This document shows, piece after piece, positions 16,909 through 23,451 of a DNA stretch of 37,680 bases. The stretch spans positions 1 to 37,680 of the forward strand of contig CANCHK010000018.1 in NCBI GenBank assembly GCA_947377865.1, given 5' to 3'. A program made the position numbers and the translations under genes. Below the pieces are notes generated by a model that saw only the letters and a list, made by a program, of their open reading frames with translations, was not told where the DNA came from and did not search any database. This DNA comes from Opitutia bacterium. GTDB taxonomy: Bacteria > Verrucomicrobiota > Verrucomicrobiia > Opitutales > UBA953. Positions within the stretch are counted from its first letter, which is position 1. Each line of letters opens with the position of its first letter.

Positions 16909-17661
16909 ATGTCGCTCCGCCTCCTCGCCCTCCTCGCCTTCGTCGCTCCGCTCTGTGCGGCCGACGCCCCCGCCACCTTGCTCGCCCAGCCGGACAAGGA
17001 GATCCTGAGCGACGCGCTCACCGTCTCGGCCAAGGCCGCCGATTGGAAAATCGCCAAAGGCAAATGGGAACGCACCGCCGAAGGCGTCCGCGTGGAAGAG
17101 CTCCCCTCCGACAAGCATGGCGCCGCCGGTCGCGTGACCATGAAGCTCCAGGATTTCGTTGCCGCCTTCGAATTCCGCCTCGATGGCGCGAAGACGGTCT
17201 CGATCAGCATCAACGACGCCAAGGAACACGTCGCCCGGGTCATGATCACGCCCACCTCCCTGCGCGTCCAGCGCGATGACCATGACCACGACGGCCCCGA
17301 CAAGGGCATCGTCTTCCTGAACCAGGCGCAGGCGTTCGAAGCCGGCACCTGGCACAGCGTCGTGCTGGAGATGGTCGGCGACACCATGGTCGCGACGATC
17401 GACGGCAAGATCAGCGGCTTCGGAAGCGACGAGCTCTTCAAGGCCGAGAAGGCCAACCCCGGCTTCACCTGCGCCGGCCAGTCCGCCACCTTCCGCAACT
17501 TCGTGATCTGGAGCGCCAAGGCCGAGCCCAAGGCCACCTGGAAGGAAGCCAGCGTCAAGATCGCCGAAGTCATGAAGGCCGCCCCGGCTCCGGCAGCGCC
17601 TGGCGCCGCCAAGGGCAAGGCCGCCGCCAAGGGCAAAGGCAAGGCCGCCGCCGCGAAATAA
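16909..17661 (+). CDS. Secreted DUF1080/LamG-like protein with Lys/Ala-rich tail
   Basis: A 250-residue secreted protein: signal peptide MSLRLLALLAFVAPLCAADA, then a jelly-roll-like domain of about residues 30-205. Features such as WKIAKGKWERTAEGVRVEE, FVAAFEFRLDGAK, GTWHSVVLEMVGDTMVATIDG and ATFRNFVIWSAKAEP are typical of DUF1080/concanavalin-like folds, many copies of which occur in PVC bacteria. The last 35 residues are low-complexity Ala/Pro/Gly/Lys with alternating KGK and AAA units, resembling the basic tails of DNA- or polyanion-binding proteins. The internal segment DDHDHDGPDKG may bind metal. Whether it hydrolyses 3-keto-glycosides or only binds sugar cannot be told; key residues are not identifiable by eye. 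Confidence 0.7.
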   Translation: MSLRLLALLAFVAPLCAADAPATLLAQPDKEILSDALTVSAKAADWKIAKGKWERTAEGVRVEELPSDKHGAAGRVTMKLQDFVAAFEFRLDGAKTVSISINDAKEHVARVMITPTSLRVQRDDHDHDGPDKGIVFLNQAQAFEAGTWHSVVLEMVGDTMVATIDGKISGFGSDELFKAEKANPGFTCAGQSATFRNFVIWSAKAEPKATWKEASVKIAEVMKAAPAPAAPGAAKGKAAAKGKGKAAAAK

Positions 17662-17684
17662 CGGGTTAGCGGGCTTTTTTGAAG

Positions 17685-17704
17685 GCGGGGTGAAATCTCC
17701 CCGC
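17685..17704 (+). other. Hairpin upstream of ribBX
   Basis: GCGGGG (17685-17690) and CCCCGC (17699-17704) can pair around an 8-nt loop TGAAATCT. It is not followed by a T-run, although a T6 run precedes it at 17675-17680. It lies between the secreted DUF1080-like gene and the riboflavin gene. Confidence 0.4.
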
Positions 17705-17748
17705 TTGCACCGAGGGAGGTTACGACCAAGTTCGAACCTCCCTCTTTC
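17705..17748 (+). promoter_or_regulatory. Putative ribBX control region with a 10-bp perfect inverted repeat
   Basis: A TTGCAC box (17705-17710) is followed by a perfect inverted repeat, GAGGGAGGTT at 17712-17721 and AACCTCCCTC at 17735-17744, with a 13-nt centre. The repeat ends 4 nt before the ribBX ATG. If TTGCAC is the -35 box, the repeat covers spacer and -10 and would be an operator; if transcription starts upstream, the mRNA hairpin would hide the only GGAGG sequence, which is in its 5' arm. It could also act as a weak terminator for the upstream gene. Confidence 0.4.
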
Positions 17749-18825
17749 ATGAACGAGCCCTTCGACACCATCGAGGAAGCCCTTGCGGACATCGCCGCCG
17801 GGAAACTCGTGATTGTGACCGACGACGAGAACCGCGAAAACGAGGGCGACCTCGTGATGGCGGCCTCGAAGGCCACGCCGGAGACGGTCAACATGATGAT
17901 CCGCCACGCGCGCGGCCTCATCTGCGTGCCGACCGTCGAGCATCAGCTCCGCCGCCTGGGCATTTCCCAGATGGTGCCCGAGAACCGTGAGTCGCAGCGC
18001 ACCGCCTTCGCGGTGGCCGTCGACGCCGCCGAAGGGATCTCCACCGGGATCTCCGCCTACGACCGGGCGAAGACCATCTCGATCCTCGCCGACCCGCAGG
18101 CCAAGCCCGAGGCGCTCGTGCAGCCCGGCCACATCTTCCCGCTCCTCGCCCGACCCGGCGGCGTGCTCCAGCGCGCCGGCCACACCGAAGCCGCGGTCGA
18201 CCTCGCGTCGCTCGCCGGCCTCCATCCGAGCGGCGTCATCTGCGAAATCCTGAACGAAGACGGCTCGATGGCGCGCCTGCCCGAACTCGTCGAACTCAAG
18301 AAAAAGTTTGGCCTGCACATGATCTCCATCGCGCAGCTCATCGAGTTCCGCCATCGCCGCGAACGCCTCGTCGAGCTCGTCGCCGAAAGCCCCTTCCAGT
18401 CGGCATGGGGCGAATTCGAGCTGAGCGTCTACCGCTCGCTCCCTGACGGCCGCCAGCACCTCGTCTTCACCCTCGGCCAGCCGGACGAATCACCTACGCT
18501 CGTGCGCGTACAGCGCGAGAACATGCTCGGCGACCTCTTCCGCGGCAGCGCGTTCGGCGCCGGCACCTCGCTCGCCGCCAGCTTCGAAGCCGTGGCCAAG
18601 GCCGGCCGCGGAGTGATTGTCCATGTCACCCAGCCTTTCGGCGGCGTGCAGGCCGACCAATCCGGTATCCGCCTCGGCGCCATGGACGCGCGCGACTACG
18701 GTATCGGCGCCCAGATCCTTTCGCATCTCGGACTCCGTCGCATCCGGCTCATCACGAACAACCCGCGTAAGGTCGTGGGTCTAGGCGGGTACGGGTTGGA
18801 AATCGTCGAGCAGGTTCCGTTCTAA
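17749..18825 (+). CDS. ribB: 3,4-dihydroxy-2-butanone-4-phosphate synthase with a degenerate GTP cyclohydrolase II domain (RibBX-like)
   Basis: The 358-residue protein has two domains. Residues 1-200 are an apparently intact RibB, with DDENRENEGDLVMAA at 25-39, the RAGHTEAAVDLASLAG stretch at 142-157 and GVICEILNEDGSMAR. This makes the four-carbon unit of riboflavin from ribulose 5-phosphate. Residues 205-358 align with GTP cyclohydrolase II (RibA) in its ends: VRVQRENMLGDLF and later DYGIGAQILSHLG, ITNNPRKVVGLGGYGL. The zinc site is lost: the SEC and RCDC cysteines are replaced by REN and SAFG, the catalytic QEGRGIGL is VTQPFGG, and about 20-25 residues after it are missing. RibA activity is therefore unlikely; another ribA must exist elsewhere. 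Heads the rib-nusB cluster. Confidence 0.9.
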   Translation: MNEPFDTIEEALADIAAGKLVIVTDDENRENEGDLVMAASKATPETVNMMIRHARGLICVPTVEHQLRRLGISQMVPENRESQRTAFAVAVDAAEGISTGISAYDRAKTISILADPQAKPEALVQPGHIFPLLARPGGVLQRAGHTEAAVDLASLAGLHPSGVICEILNEDGSMARLPELVELKKKFGLHMISIAQLIEFRHRRERLVELVAESPFQSAWGEFELSVYRSLPDGRQHLVFTLGQPDESPTLVRVQRENMLGDLFRGSAFGAGTSLAASFEAVAKAGRGVIVHVTQPFGGVQADQSGIRLGAMDARDYGIGAQILSHLGLRRIRLITNNPRKVVGLGGYGLEIVEQVPF

Positions 18826-18845
18826 GGGTTTTCGGCCGTTTCCGC

Positions 18846-18893
18846 TTGCAGAGGGGTTCGGAACCGACTCCATCGGCCATCCGTTCTTCTGCC
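18846..18893 (+). promoter_or_regulatory. Possible internal promoter of ribH
   Basis: TTGCAG (18846-18851), 17 nt, then TCCATC (18869-18874) stand in the 68-nt gap between ribBX and ribH. The preceding context CCGCTTGCA is shared with the ribBX control region. No clear Shine-Dalgarno sequence precedes the ribH ATG. Evidence is pattern only. Confidence 0.3.
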
Positions 18894-19430
18894 ATGAGCC
18901 TAGACAAGCCCACCCCTGACGCCATCGATGGTGCCGAACTCCGCTTCGCCATCGTGTCGGCAGGCTACAATGCGGAACTCGTTCAGGCCCTGAAGAACAA
19001 CGCTATCAAAGGCCTCCGCTCGGCCGGCGTGCCTGCTGGCTCCATCGCCGAACTGGCCGTCCCGGGCTCCGGCGAAATTCCCTTCGCGGCCTATATGTCG
19101 GCCATGACCGGCGACTACGACTGCATCATCGCCCTCGGTGTCGTCATCGCCGGCGACACCCCGCACCACGAGATTATCGCCCACTCGACCGCCCAGGCCC
19201 TGCAGGATGCCGCCATCCGCTCCGAAGTCCCGGTGATCAACGGTATCGTCGTCACCAACAATCGCGAGCAGGCCGTCGCCCGCTGCCAAGGCACGCTCGA
19301 TCGCGGCACCGAGTTCGCACACGCCGCCCTCACCATGGCCCGTCACCGCATCACGCTTGGCGAGCGACTCGACCAGGTCGAAGAAGAGGAACGCAAACGC
19401 GGCGGCCAGGAACCTTTCGCCCAGAACTGA
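18894..19430 (+). CDS. ribH: 6,7-dimethyl-8-ribityllumazine synthase
   Basis: The 178-residue protein condenses the RibB product with the pyrimidine precursor to give lumazine, the penultimate riboflavin step; family members form 5-mers or 60-mer capsids. Seen are the N-terminal strand FAIVSAGYNAELV, the substrate-binding VPGSGEIPFAA, the phosphate-binding and catalytic stretch ALGVVIAGDTPHHEII with the catalytic His, and NGIVVTNNREQAVAR. The ATG at 18894 replaces an upstream start at 18846 because family members begin shortly before the FAIV strand and because of the promoter-like sequence between. It carries a charged C-terminal tail (QVEEEERKRGGQEPFAQN) longer than usual. The next gene starts 3 nt after its stop. 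Confidence 0.95.
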   Translation: MSLDKPTPDAIDGAELRFAIVSAGYNAELVQALKNNAIKGLRSAGVPAGSIAELAVPGSGEIPFAAYMSAMTGDYDCIIALGVVIAGDTPHHEIIAHSTAQALQDAAIRSEVPVINGIVVTNNREQAVARCQGTLDRGTEFAHAALTMARHRITLGERLDQVEEEERKRGGQEPFAQN

Positions 19431-19433
19431 CCG

Positions 19434-20216
19434 ATGGAAAACGACTCGCCCATTTCCGCCTCCGCGCGCGCCAAAATCCGCATCCGGATTAAAGGCATCG
19501 ACTACCGCATGGCGGACCAGACTGCCGCGGATATCATCGCCAGCATCTCCGGCACCGGCGCCCGCATCTCTGGCCCCTTCCCGCTCCCTTCGCAGATTGA
19601 GGAGCCGCGTACGGCACTCCGTGAGGAGATTCGTAGCCATCGCCGCATGGTCGAGATCATCGGCTCCAGCCCTAAGACCGTGGACGCATTCCGTCGCCAT
19701 AACATCCCCGCCGGCATCGAGATCGCTATCGTCGCCCCCGACGAGCCTATCGTGCCGGATCCCGCCGCGCCGCCCGCCAAGCGTAACCGCCGCCATGACA
19801 GCCGCGTGGCCGCCATGCAGTTCCTCTGTTCATGGGAAGTCCAGCGCCACGCCGACATGGTCACGGGACTCTTTGATTTCTTTTCCGAACGCCCGCAACC
19901 GCGCGAATATTACGCCTTCGCCGAGGAACTCATTCAGGGCGTCATCCGCGACCTTGCGCTGATTGATGAGGTCATCGGAAAATACGCCAAGAACTGGGCC
20001 TTTGGCCGCATCGCACGCGTCGACCTCGCCATCCTGCGCATCGCCATTTTCGAGCTGATGCGACGCACCGACATCCCGCCGGTCGTCAGCATCAACGAGG
20101 CCGTCGACATCGCCAAGGAATTCTCGACCGAGGAATCCAAGCGCTTCGTGAACGGAATCCTCGACAGCTATAAGGAAGAACTGGGTCGCGACCCGCGTAA
20201 AGCCGAAGGCGGCTGA
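19434..20216 (+). CDS. nusB: S10 (NusE)-NusB fusion protein
   Basis: One uninterrupted 260-residue frame joins two antitermination factors. Residues 13-101 are an S10/NusE fold: KIRIRIKGIDYRMADQTA, GARISGPFPLP and SPKTVDAFRRHNIPAGIEI match ribosomal S10 nearly column by column. Residues 102-120 are a Pro-rich, then basic linker (PIVPDPAAPPAKRNRR). Residues 121-250 are a full NusB: RVAAMQFLCSWEV, AEELIQGV, LAILRIAIFELM, PPVVSINEAVDIAKEFS and FVNGILD. In the S10 part, the stretch corresponding to the 22-residue ribosome-binding loop of E. coli S10 (46-67) is only about 12 residues (55-66), and the usual SPHVNKDARDQ sequence is gone. NusE and NusB form a heterodimer on boxA RNA, so this is a tethered pair. 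The start at 19434 is 3 nt after ribH and 5' to the whole S10 domain. ftsY begins 4 nt downstream. Confidence 0.93.
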   Translation: MENDSPISASARAKIRIRIKGIDYRMADQTAADIIASISGTGARISGPFPLPSQIEEPRTALREEIRSHRRMVEIIGSSPKTVDAFRRHNIPAGIEIAIVAPDEPIVPDPAAPPAKRNRRHDSRVAAMQFLCSWEVQRHADMVTGLFDFFSERPQPREYYAFAEELIQGVIRDLALIDEVIGKYAKNWAFGRIARVDLAILRIAIFELMRRTDIPPVVSINEAVDIAKEFSTEESKRFVNGILDSYKEELGRDPRKAEGG

Positions 20217-20220
20217 ACCG

Positions 20221-21123
20221 ATGGCGGGATTCTTCGAGCGTCTGAAGTCCGGCCTAAGCCGCACGGCCGAGGCCGTTGCTAATCTGCTAGCACGGCCGAT
20301 GGACGCCGAGTCGGCCGAGCAGCTACGTGAGCGCCTGATCGCCGCCGACTTCGGTCCCGCCACCGCCGACGAAGTTGTCGAAGCCGCACGCTCGGCTTGG
20401 AAGTCCGAAGCCGCGCTGCGCAAGAGCTCGCCTGCCGAAGCCGCTGCCGAGAGCATCGTGCGTGCGCTCGGCGGAGAGACCGTTGCCGCGCCCGCTTTAT
20501 CCAAGCCGCATGTGATTATGCTCCTCGGCGTCAACGGCGCCGGTAAGACGACCACCGCCGCGAAGCTCGCCTGGCGCTGGCGGCAAGAGGGCAAGACCTG
20601 CCTGCTCGGCGCGTGCGACACGTTCCGCGCCGCGGCTGGCGAACAACTTTCCGCCTGGGCTGACCGGCTGGGCGTCGAAGTCGTCGGCGGAGCCGCCGGT
20701 GCCGATCCCGCCGCCGTGGCCTTCGATGCCGCCAAGGCGGGTGTCGCGCGTGGCGCCGACATCGTCATCCTCGACACCGCGGGCCGCCTCCACACCAAGA
20801 CGCACCTACTCGAAGAACTTCGCAAAGTGGTCCGCGTGACGGCCAAGGCCCACGCCGGTGCACCGCACGAGAAGTGGCTCGTCATCGACGGTTCGCTCGG
20901 CGCGAACTCGATCGAACAGGCCCGCATCTTCCATGAGGCCGTCGGGCTCACGGGCCTGATCGTGACCAAGCTCGACGGTACCGCCCGCGGCGGCGCGCTC
21001 GTCGCGGTGGTCCGCGAGCTCGGCGTCCCAGTCCGCTTCATCGGCGTCGGCGAACAGCCAGCCGACCTCCAACCCTTCGATGCGCGGGCCTACGCCCGCT
21101 CGATCGTCGGCCTGGCCGAGTGA
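20221..21123 (+). CDS. ftsY: Signal recognition particle receptor FtsY
   Basis: A 300-residue SRP GTPase without the long acidic A domain, as in many compact FtsY proteins. The N domain (1-90) leads to the G domain with G1 GVNGAGKTTT at about 103-112, DTFRAAAGEQL, DTAGRLHTKTHLLEEL, TKLDGTARGG and the GVGEQPADLQPF closing motif. The GQN-type segment reads GSLGANSIEQA and not the usual TGQN, a modest deviation. FtsY docks ribosome-SRP complexes to SecYEG at the inner membrane. The N-terminal MAGFFERLKSGL helix is the usual lipid-binding amphipathic helix, supporting the ATG at 20221. It is 4 nt after the S10-NusB gene, so co-transcribed. Confidence 0.96.
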   Translation: MAGFFERLKSGLSRTAEAVANLLARPMDAESAEQLRERLIAADFGPATADEVVEAARSAWKSEAALRKSSPAEAAAESIVRALGGETVAAPALSKPHVIMLLGVNGAGKTTTAAKLAWRWRQEGKTCLLGACDTFRAAAGEQLSAWADRLGVEVVGGAAGADPAAVAFDAAKAGVARGADIVILDTAGRLHTKTHLLEELRKVVRVTAKAHAGAPHEKWLVIDGSLGANSIEQARIFHEAVGLTGLIVTKLDGTARGGALVAVVRELGVPVRFIGVGEQPADLQPFDARAYARSIVGLAE

Positions 21124-21130
21124 GGTTGTC

Positions 21131-21165
21131 TTGCCAGCGAGGGCGCCCCACCCCAGCGTGAACCC
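21131..21165 (+). promoter_or_regulatory. Putative aroB promoter
   Basis: TTGCCA at 21131-21136 starts 35 nt before the aroB ATG at 21166. The -10 region is GC-rich (CAGCGT at 17-nt spacing), so strength is doubtful. No ribosome binding site is visible near the ATG. Confidence 0.3.
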
Positions 21166-22263
21166 ATGTCGGCCGAGACCGTCACCGTCCAATTAGGCCA
21201 GCGCTCCTACCCCGTCCGCATCGGGGCCGGGATGTGCCAGGAAGCCTTGGCCGCGGCGGAACGTCGCGTGGCCTCCGGCCAGAAGTGCGTGGCAATCACC
21301 TCTCCCGGCGTCGCAGCGGCCCAGTCCGGTTTCGCTGCGCAGCTCGCCCGTCTCATGCCAGTGCTCGCGACCGCTTCGGACGGCGAGACCGCCAAGTCGG
21401 CCGCCGAACTCGCCCGCGTCTGGGATTTCCTCGCCGCTAACGGCGTGGCCCGCGATGGCGCGGTCTTCGCGCTCGGCGGCGGCGTCGTCGGCGACCTCGC
21501 CGGCTTCGCGGCCGCCTCCTACCAGCGCGGCGTCGATTTCTACCAAATCCCGACGACCTTGCTCGCGATGGTCGACAGCTCCGTCGGCGGCAAGACCGGC
21601 ATCAACCTCGCGGCGGGCAAGAACCTCGTCGGCAACTTCCACCAGCCCACGGCCGTCTTCGCCGACACCGACCTGCTAGCGACCCTGCCTCCGCGTGAGT
21701 TCGCGGCGGGCATGGCTGAGGTCATCAAGCATGGCATTATCGCCGACGCTGATCTCTTCGGCCTACTCGAACAGAATTCGCCGCTGAACTGGAATCATGC
21801 TTTACTGCCGCGCGTCATCCGCCGCTGTGTCGAGATCAAGGCCACCGTCGTCGCCGGCGACGAGCGCGAGACCAGCGCCCAGGGCGGCCGCGCCCTCCTC
21901 AATCTCGGCCACACCTTTGGGCACGCCATCGAGGCCACCGCCGGATACGGCACCTATCTGCACGGCGAAGCCGTCGCGATCGGCCTCGTGATGGCCGCCC
22001 GCCTTTCCGCCGAGCTGAAGCATTGCACCGCCGCCCAGGCCGAACAGGTCGAGGCCGCACTAAAGTCGCACGCGTTGCCCACCGCGCTAAGTGCGCCGCT
22101 CCCCCTCGAACCCATGCTCGCCGCGATGCGTCGCGACAAAAAGGTCCGCGGGGGCAAGCTGCGCTTCGTCCTTCAGGATGGCATCGGCGCGGCGAGCACC
22201 TCGGATTCCGTACCCGAAGAGGCCGCGATTCGTGCCCTGCTCGCCGGCGGCGCCGCCCGCTAA
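21166..22263 (+). CDS. aroB: 3-dehydroquinate synthase
   Basis: The 365-residue cytoplasmic enzyme converts DAHP to 3-dehydroquinate using NAD and a divalent metal, the second shikimate step. The NAD/substrate region FALGGGVVGDLAGFAAASYQ and the signature IPTTLLAMVDSSVGGKTGIN are intact. AEVIKHGIIAD and NLGHTFGHAIE supply metal ligands, followed by LHGEAVAIGL. MRRDKKVRGGKLRFVL near the end is also typical. ATG at 21166 yields an N-terminus (MSAETVTVQLGQRSYPVRIG) of family length. It lies 42 nt after ftsY; a TTGCCA box in that gap may give it its own promoter. Confidence 0.97.
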   Translation: MSAETVTVQLGQRSYPVRIGAGMCQEALAAAERRVASGQKCVAITSPGVAAAQSGFAAQLARLMPVLATASDGETAKSAAELARVWDFLAANGVARDGAVFALGGGVVGDLAGFAAASYQRGVDFYQIPTTLLAMVDSSVGGKTGINLAAGKNLVGNFHQPTAVFADTDLLATLPPREFAAGMAEVIKHGIIADADLFGLLEQNSPLNWNHALLPRVIRRCVEIKATVVAGDERETSAQGGRALLNLGHTFGHAIEATAGYGTYLHGEAVAIGLVMAARLSAELKHCTAAQAEQVEAALKSHALPTALSAPLPLEPMLAAMRRDKKVRGGKLRFVLQDGIGAASTSDSVPEEAAIRALLAGGAAR

Positions 22264-22273
22264 GCCCGTCCGC

Positions 22274-22307
22274 TTGACTCTCCGGGTCGGTTGGCTTTGG
22301 ATACGGC
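22274..22307 (+). promoter_or_regulatory. Putative promoter of the secreted amidohydrolase-like gene
   Basis: TTGACT (22274-22279), a 17-nt spacer and TTGGAT (22297-22302) precede the ATG at 22308. The TTG is 34 nt from the ATG; if used, the mRNA would start at about the start codon. Confidence 0.4.
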
Positions 22308-23210
22308 ATGCCCCGCCTCCTCTGCGTCTGCCTACTGGCAACCTCTGTCCTCCTGCATGCCGCCGAGACGACCGAACCCGGCAAGTCTACCTTCGGTCGC
22401 AACAGGTATGTGGAGTACATCGCTGGCAGCCTGCCGTTTGTGCTCTCCGCACCGCACGGCGGCCGTGACAAGCCCGACGAACTTCCTGACCGCGAGAAAG
22501 GTACGTTCGCTTTCGATACCAATACCCAGGAGCTCGCACGTGCTATCGACGACGAATTCGTCGCGCGTACCGGCCAGCATCCGCACGTGGTCATCTGTCG
22601 CGTCAATCGCCGCAAGATCGACTGCAACCGTGAGATCGTCGAAGGCGCCGCGGGAAATCCGCTGACCGAACAGTCTTGGAAGGATTTCCAGGGCTTCATT
22701 GAGACCGCACAGAAGGCGGTCGTCGCGAAGCATGGCAAAGGTTTCTACATCGACCTTCATGGACACGGGCACGCCGATGCACGACTCGAGCTGGGCTATG
22801 CGCACGACCGCCAAGAGTTCGGGCTATCGGACGCCGAATTGGCCAAGCCGGATTTCATCAAGAAGGGCACGCTGCAGTTCTTCGCATTGAAGAATCCCTC
22901 GGCCTACCCGGCCCTCCTCCATGGCCCGCAGAGCTTCGGTGCGCTGATGGAGAAGGCTGGCTTCCCGTCCACGCCGAGCCTCGGCAAGCCCGTCCCCGGC
23001 GAACCCTATTTCAACGGCGGCTACAACGTCCGCACCCACACGGCGCCTGGCACCGGCTTCGCGGGGCTGCAGATTGAGAGCAACTCCAAGGGGGTGCGGG
23101 ACAATGACGCCAGCCGACGCAAGTTCGCGGCGGCCTTGGTCGAGCAGCTCGCCACCTACCTCGACGCCCAAATGGGCATCAAGCTGCCGCTGAAGCCGAA
23201 GGCCAAGTAG
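22308..23210 (+). CDS. Secreted N-formylglutamate amidohydrolase-like protein
   Basis: The 300-residue product has a signal peptide (about 1-19, MPRLLCVCLLATSVLLHAAE) and a domain resembling the N-formylglutamate amidohydrolase superfamily, zinc hydrolases related to M14 peptidases. Supporting motifs are LSAPHGG (about 47-53), RKIDCNRE, the metal-binding DLHGHGHAD, and QIESNSKGVRDN near residue 250. Cytoplasmic family members work in histidine degradation, but a secreted form must do something else, such as amide or peptide cleavage in the cell wall or in food polymers. The stop lies only 3 nt from the stop of the converging lipoprotein gene, with no terminator between. The exact reaction is not determinable. 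Confidence 0.72.
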   Translation: MPRLLCVCLLATSVLLHAAETTEPGKSTFGRNRYVEYIAGSLPFVLSAPHGGRDKPDELPDREKGTFAFDTNTQELARAIDDEFVARTGQHPHVVICRVNRRKIDCNREIVEGAAGNPLTEQSWKDFQGFIETAQKAVVAKHGKGFYIDLHGHGHADARLELGYAHDRQEFGLSDAELAKPDFIKKGTLQFFALKNPSAYPALLHGPQSFGALMEKAGFPSTPSLGKPVPGEPYFNGGYNVRTHTAPGTGFAGLQIESNSKGVRDNDASRRKFAAALVEQLATYLDAQMGIKLPLKPKAK

Positions 23211-23213
23211 GCC

Positions 23214-23444
23214 TTACTGTTGAGGACCAACGGCCGGCTTCGCCGCACGCCAGTCGCCCTTCAGAAGGCGCTGGTCGTTCTTCTCATTGGCCGCGCGGAC
23301 ACGATCCTCGAGCGAGCCCTGATCGGCGGACTGGCCTGAGAGGGCCGCGGCCACAGGGGTCTTTTCCGCGACAAACGAACGATCGCCAACGGGACTGGCA
23401 CAACCAGCGAGGAGGATAAGAGGAAGCAGGGACAGGTTCTTCAT
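23214..23444 (-). CDS. Small lipoprotein of unknown function
   Basis: A 76-residue product: the signal peptide MKNLSLLPLILLAGCAS has the lipobox LAGC, so Cys15 is likely lipidated. The remaining 60 residues are hydrophilic and charged (SLEDRVRAANEKNDQRLLKG, WRAAKPAVGPQQ) with no recognised domain. The ATG at 23444 is chosen because it starts the signal peptide and is 7 nt past the stop of the phosphohexomutase gene, indicating co-transcription. Such small lipoproteins are common at outer membranes; nothing in the sequence indicates a partner. Confidence 0.7.
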   Translation of the reverse strand: MKNLSLLPLILLAGCASPVGDRSFVAEKTPVAAALSGQSADQGSLEDRVRAANEKNDQRLLKGDWRAAKPAVGPQQ

Positions 23445-23451
23445 GATAAGG

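Noticed and set aside
17661-17748. FMN riboswitch upstream of ribBX, suggested by GGGGTGAAATCTCCCC which resembles the P2 part of the RFN element.
   Set aside because: Only 87 nt separate the genes and the other conserved RFN segments are missing; the full element needs well over 100 nt. The match is probably chance within a GC-rich hairpin.
16849-18459. 536-codon open frame on the minus strand opposite the DUF1080-like and ribBX genes.
   Set aside because: It runs antisense to two well-supported genes and its translation is low-complexity Gly/Asp/Val/Arg, the usual shadow of GC-rich coding DNA.
19434-19736. Annotating the S10-like part as the ribosomal protein rpsJ.
   Set aside because: The ribosome-binding loop is missing, the domain is fused to NusB, and it is not in an S10-type ribosomal operon. 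It is better called a NusE-like domain.
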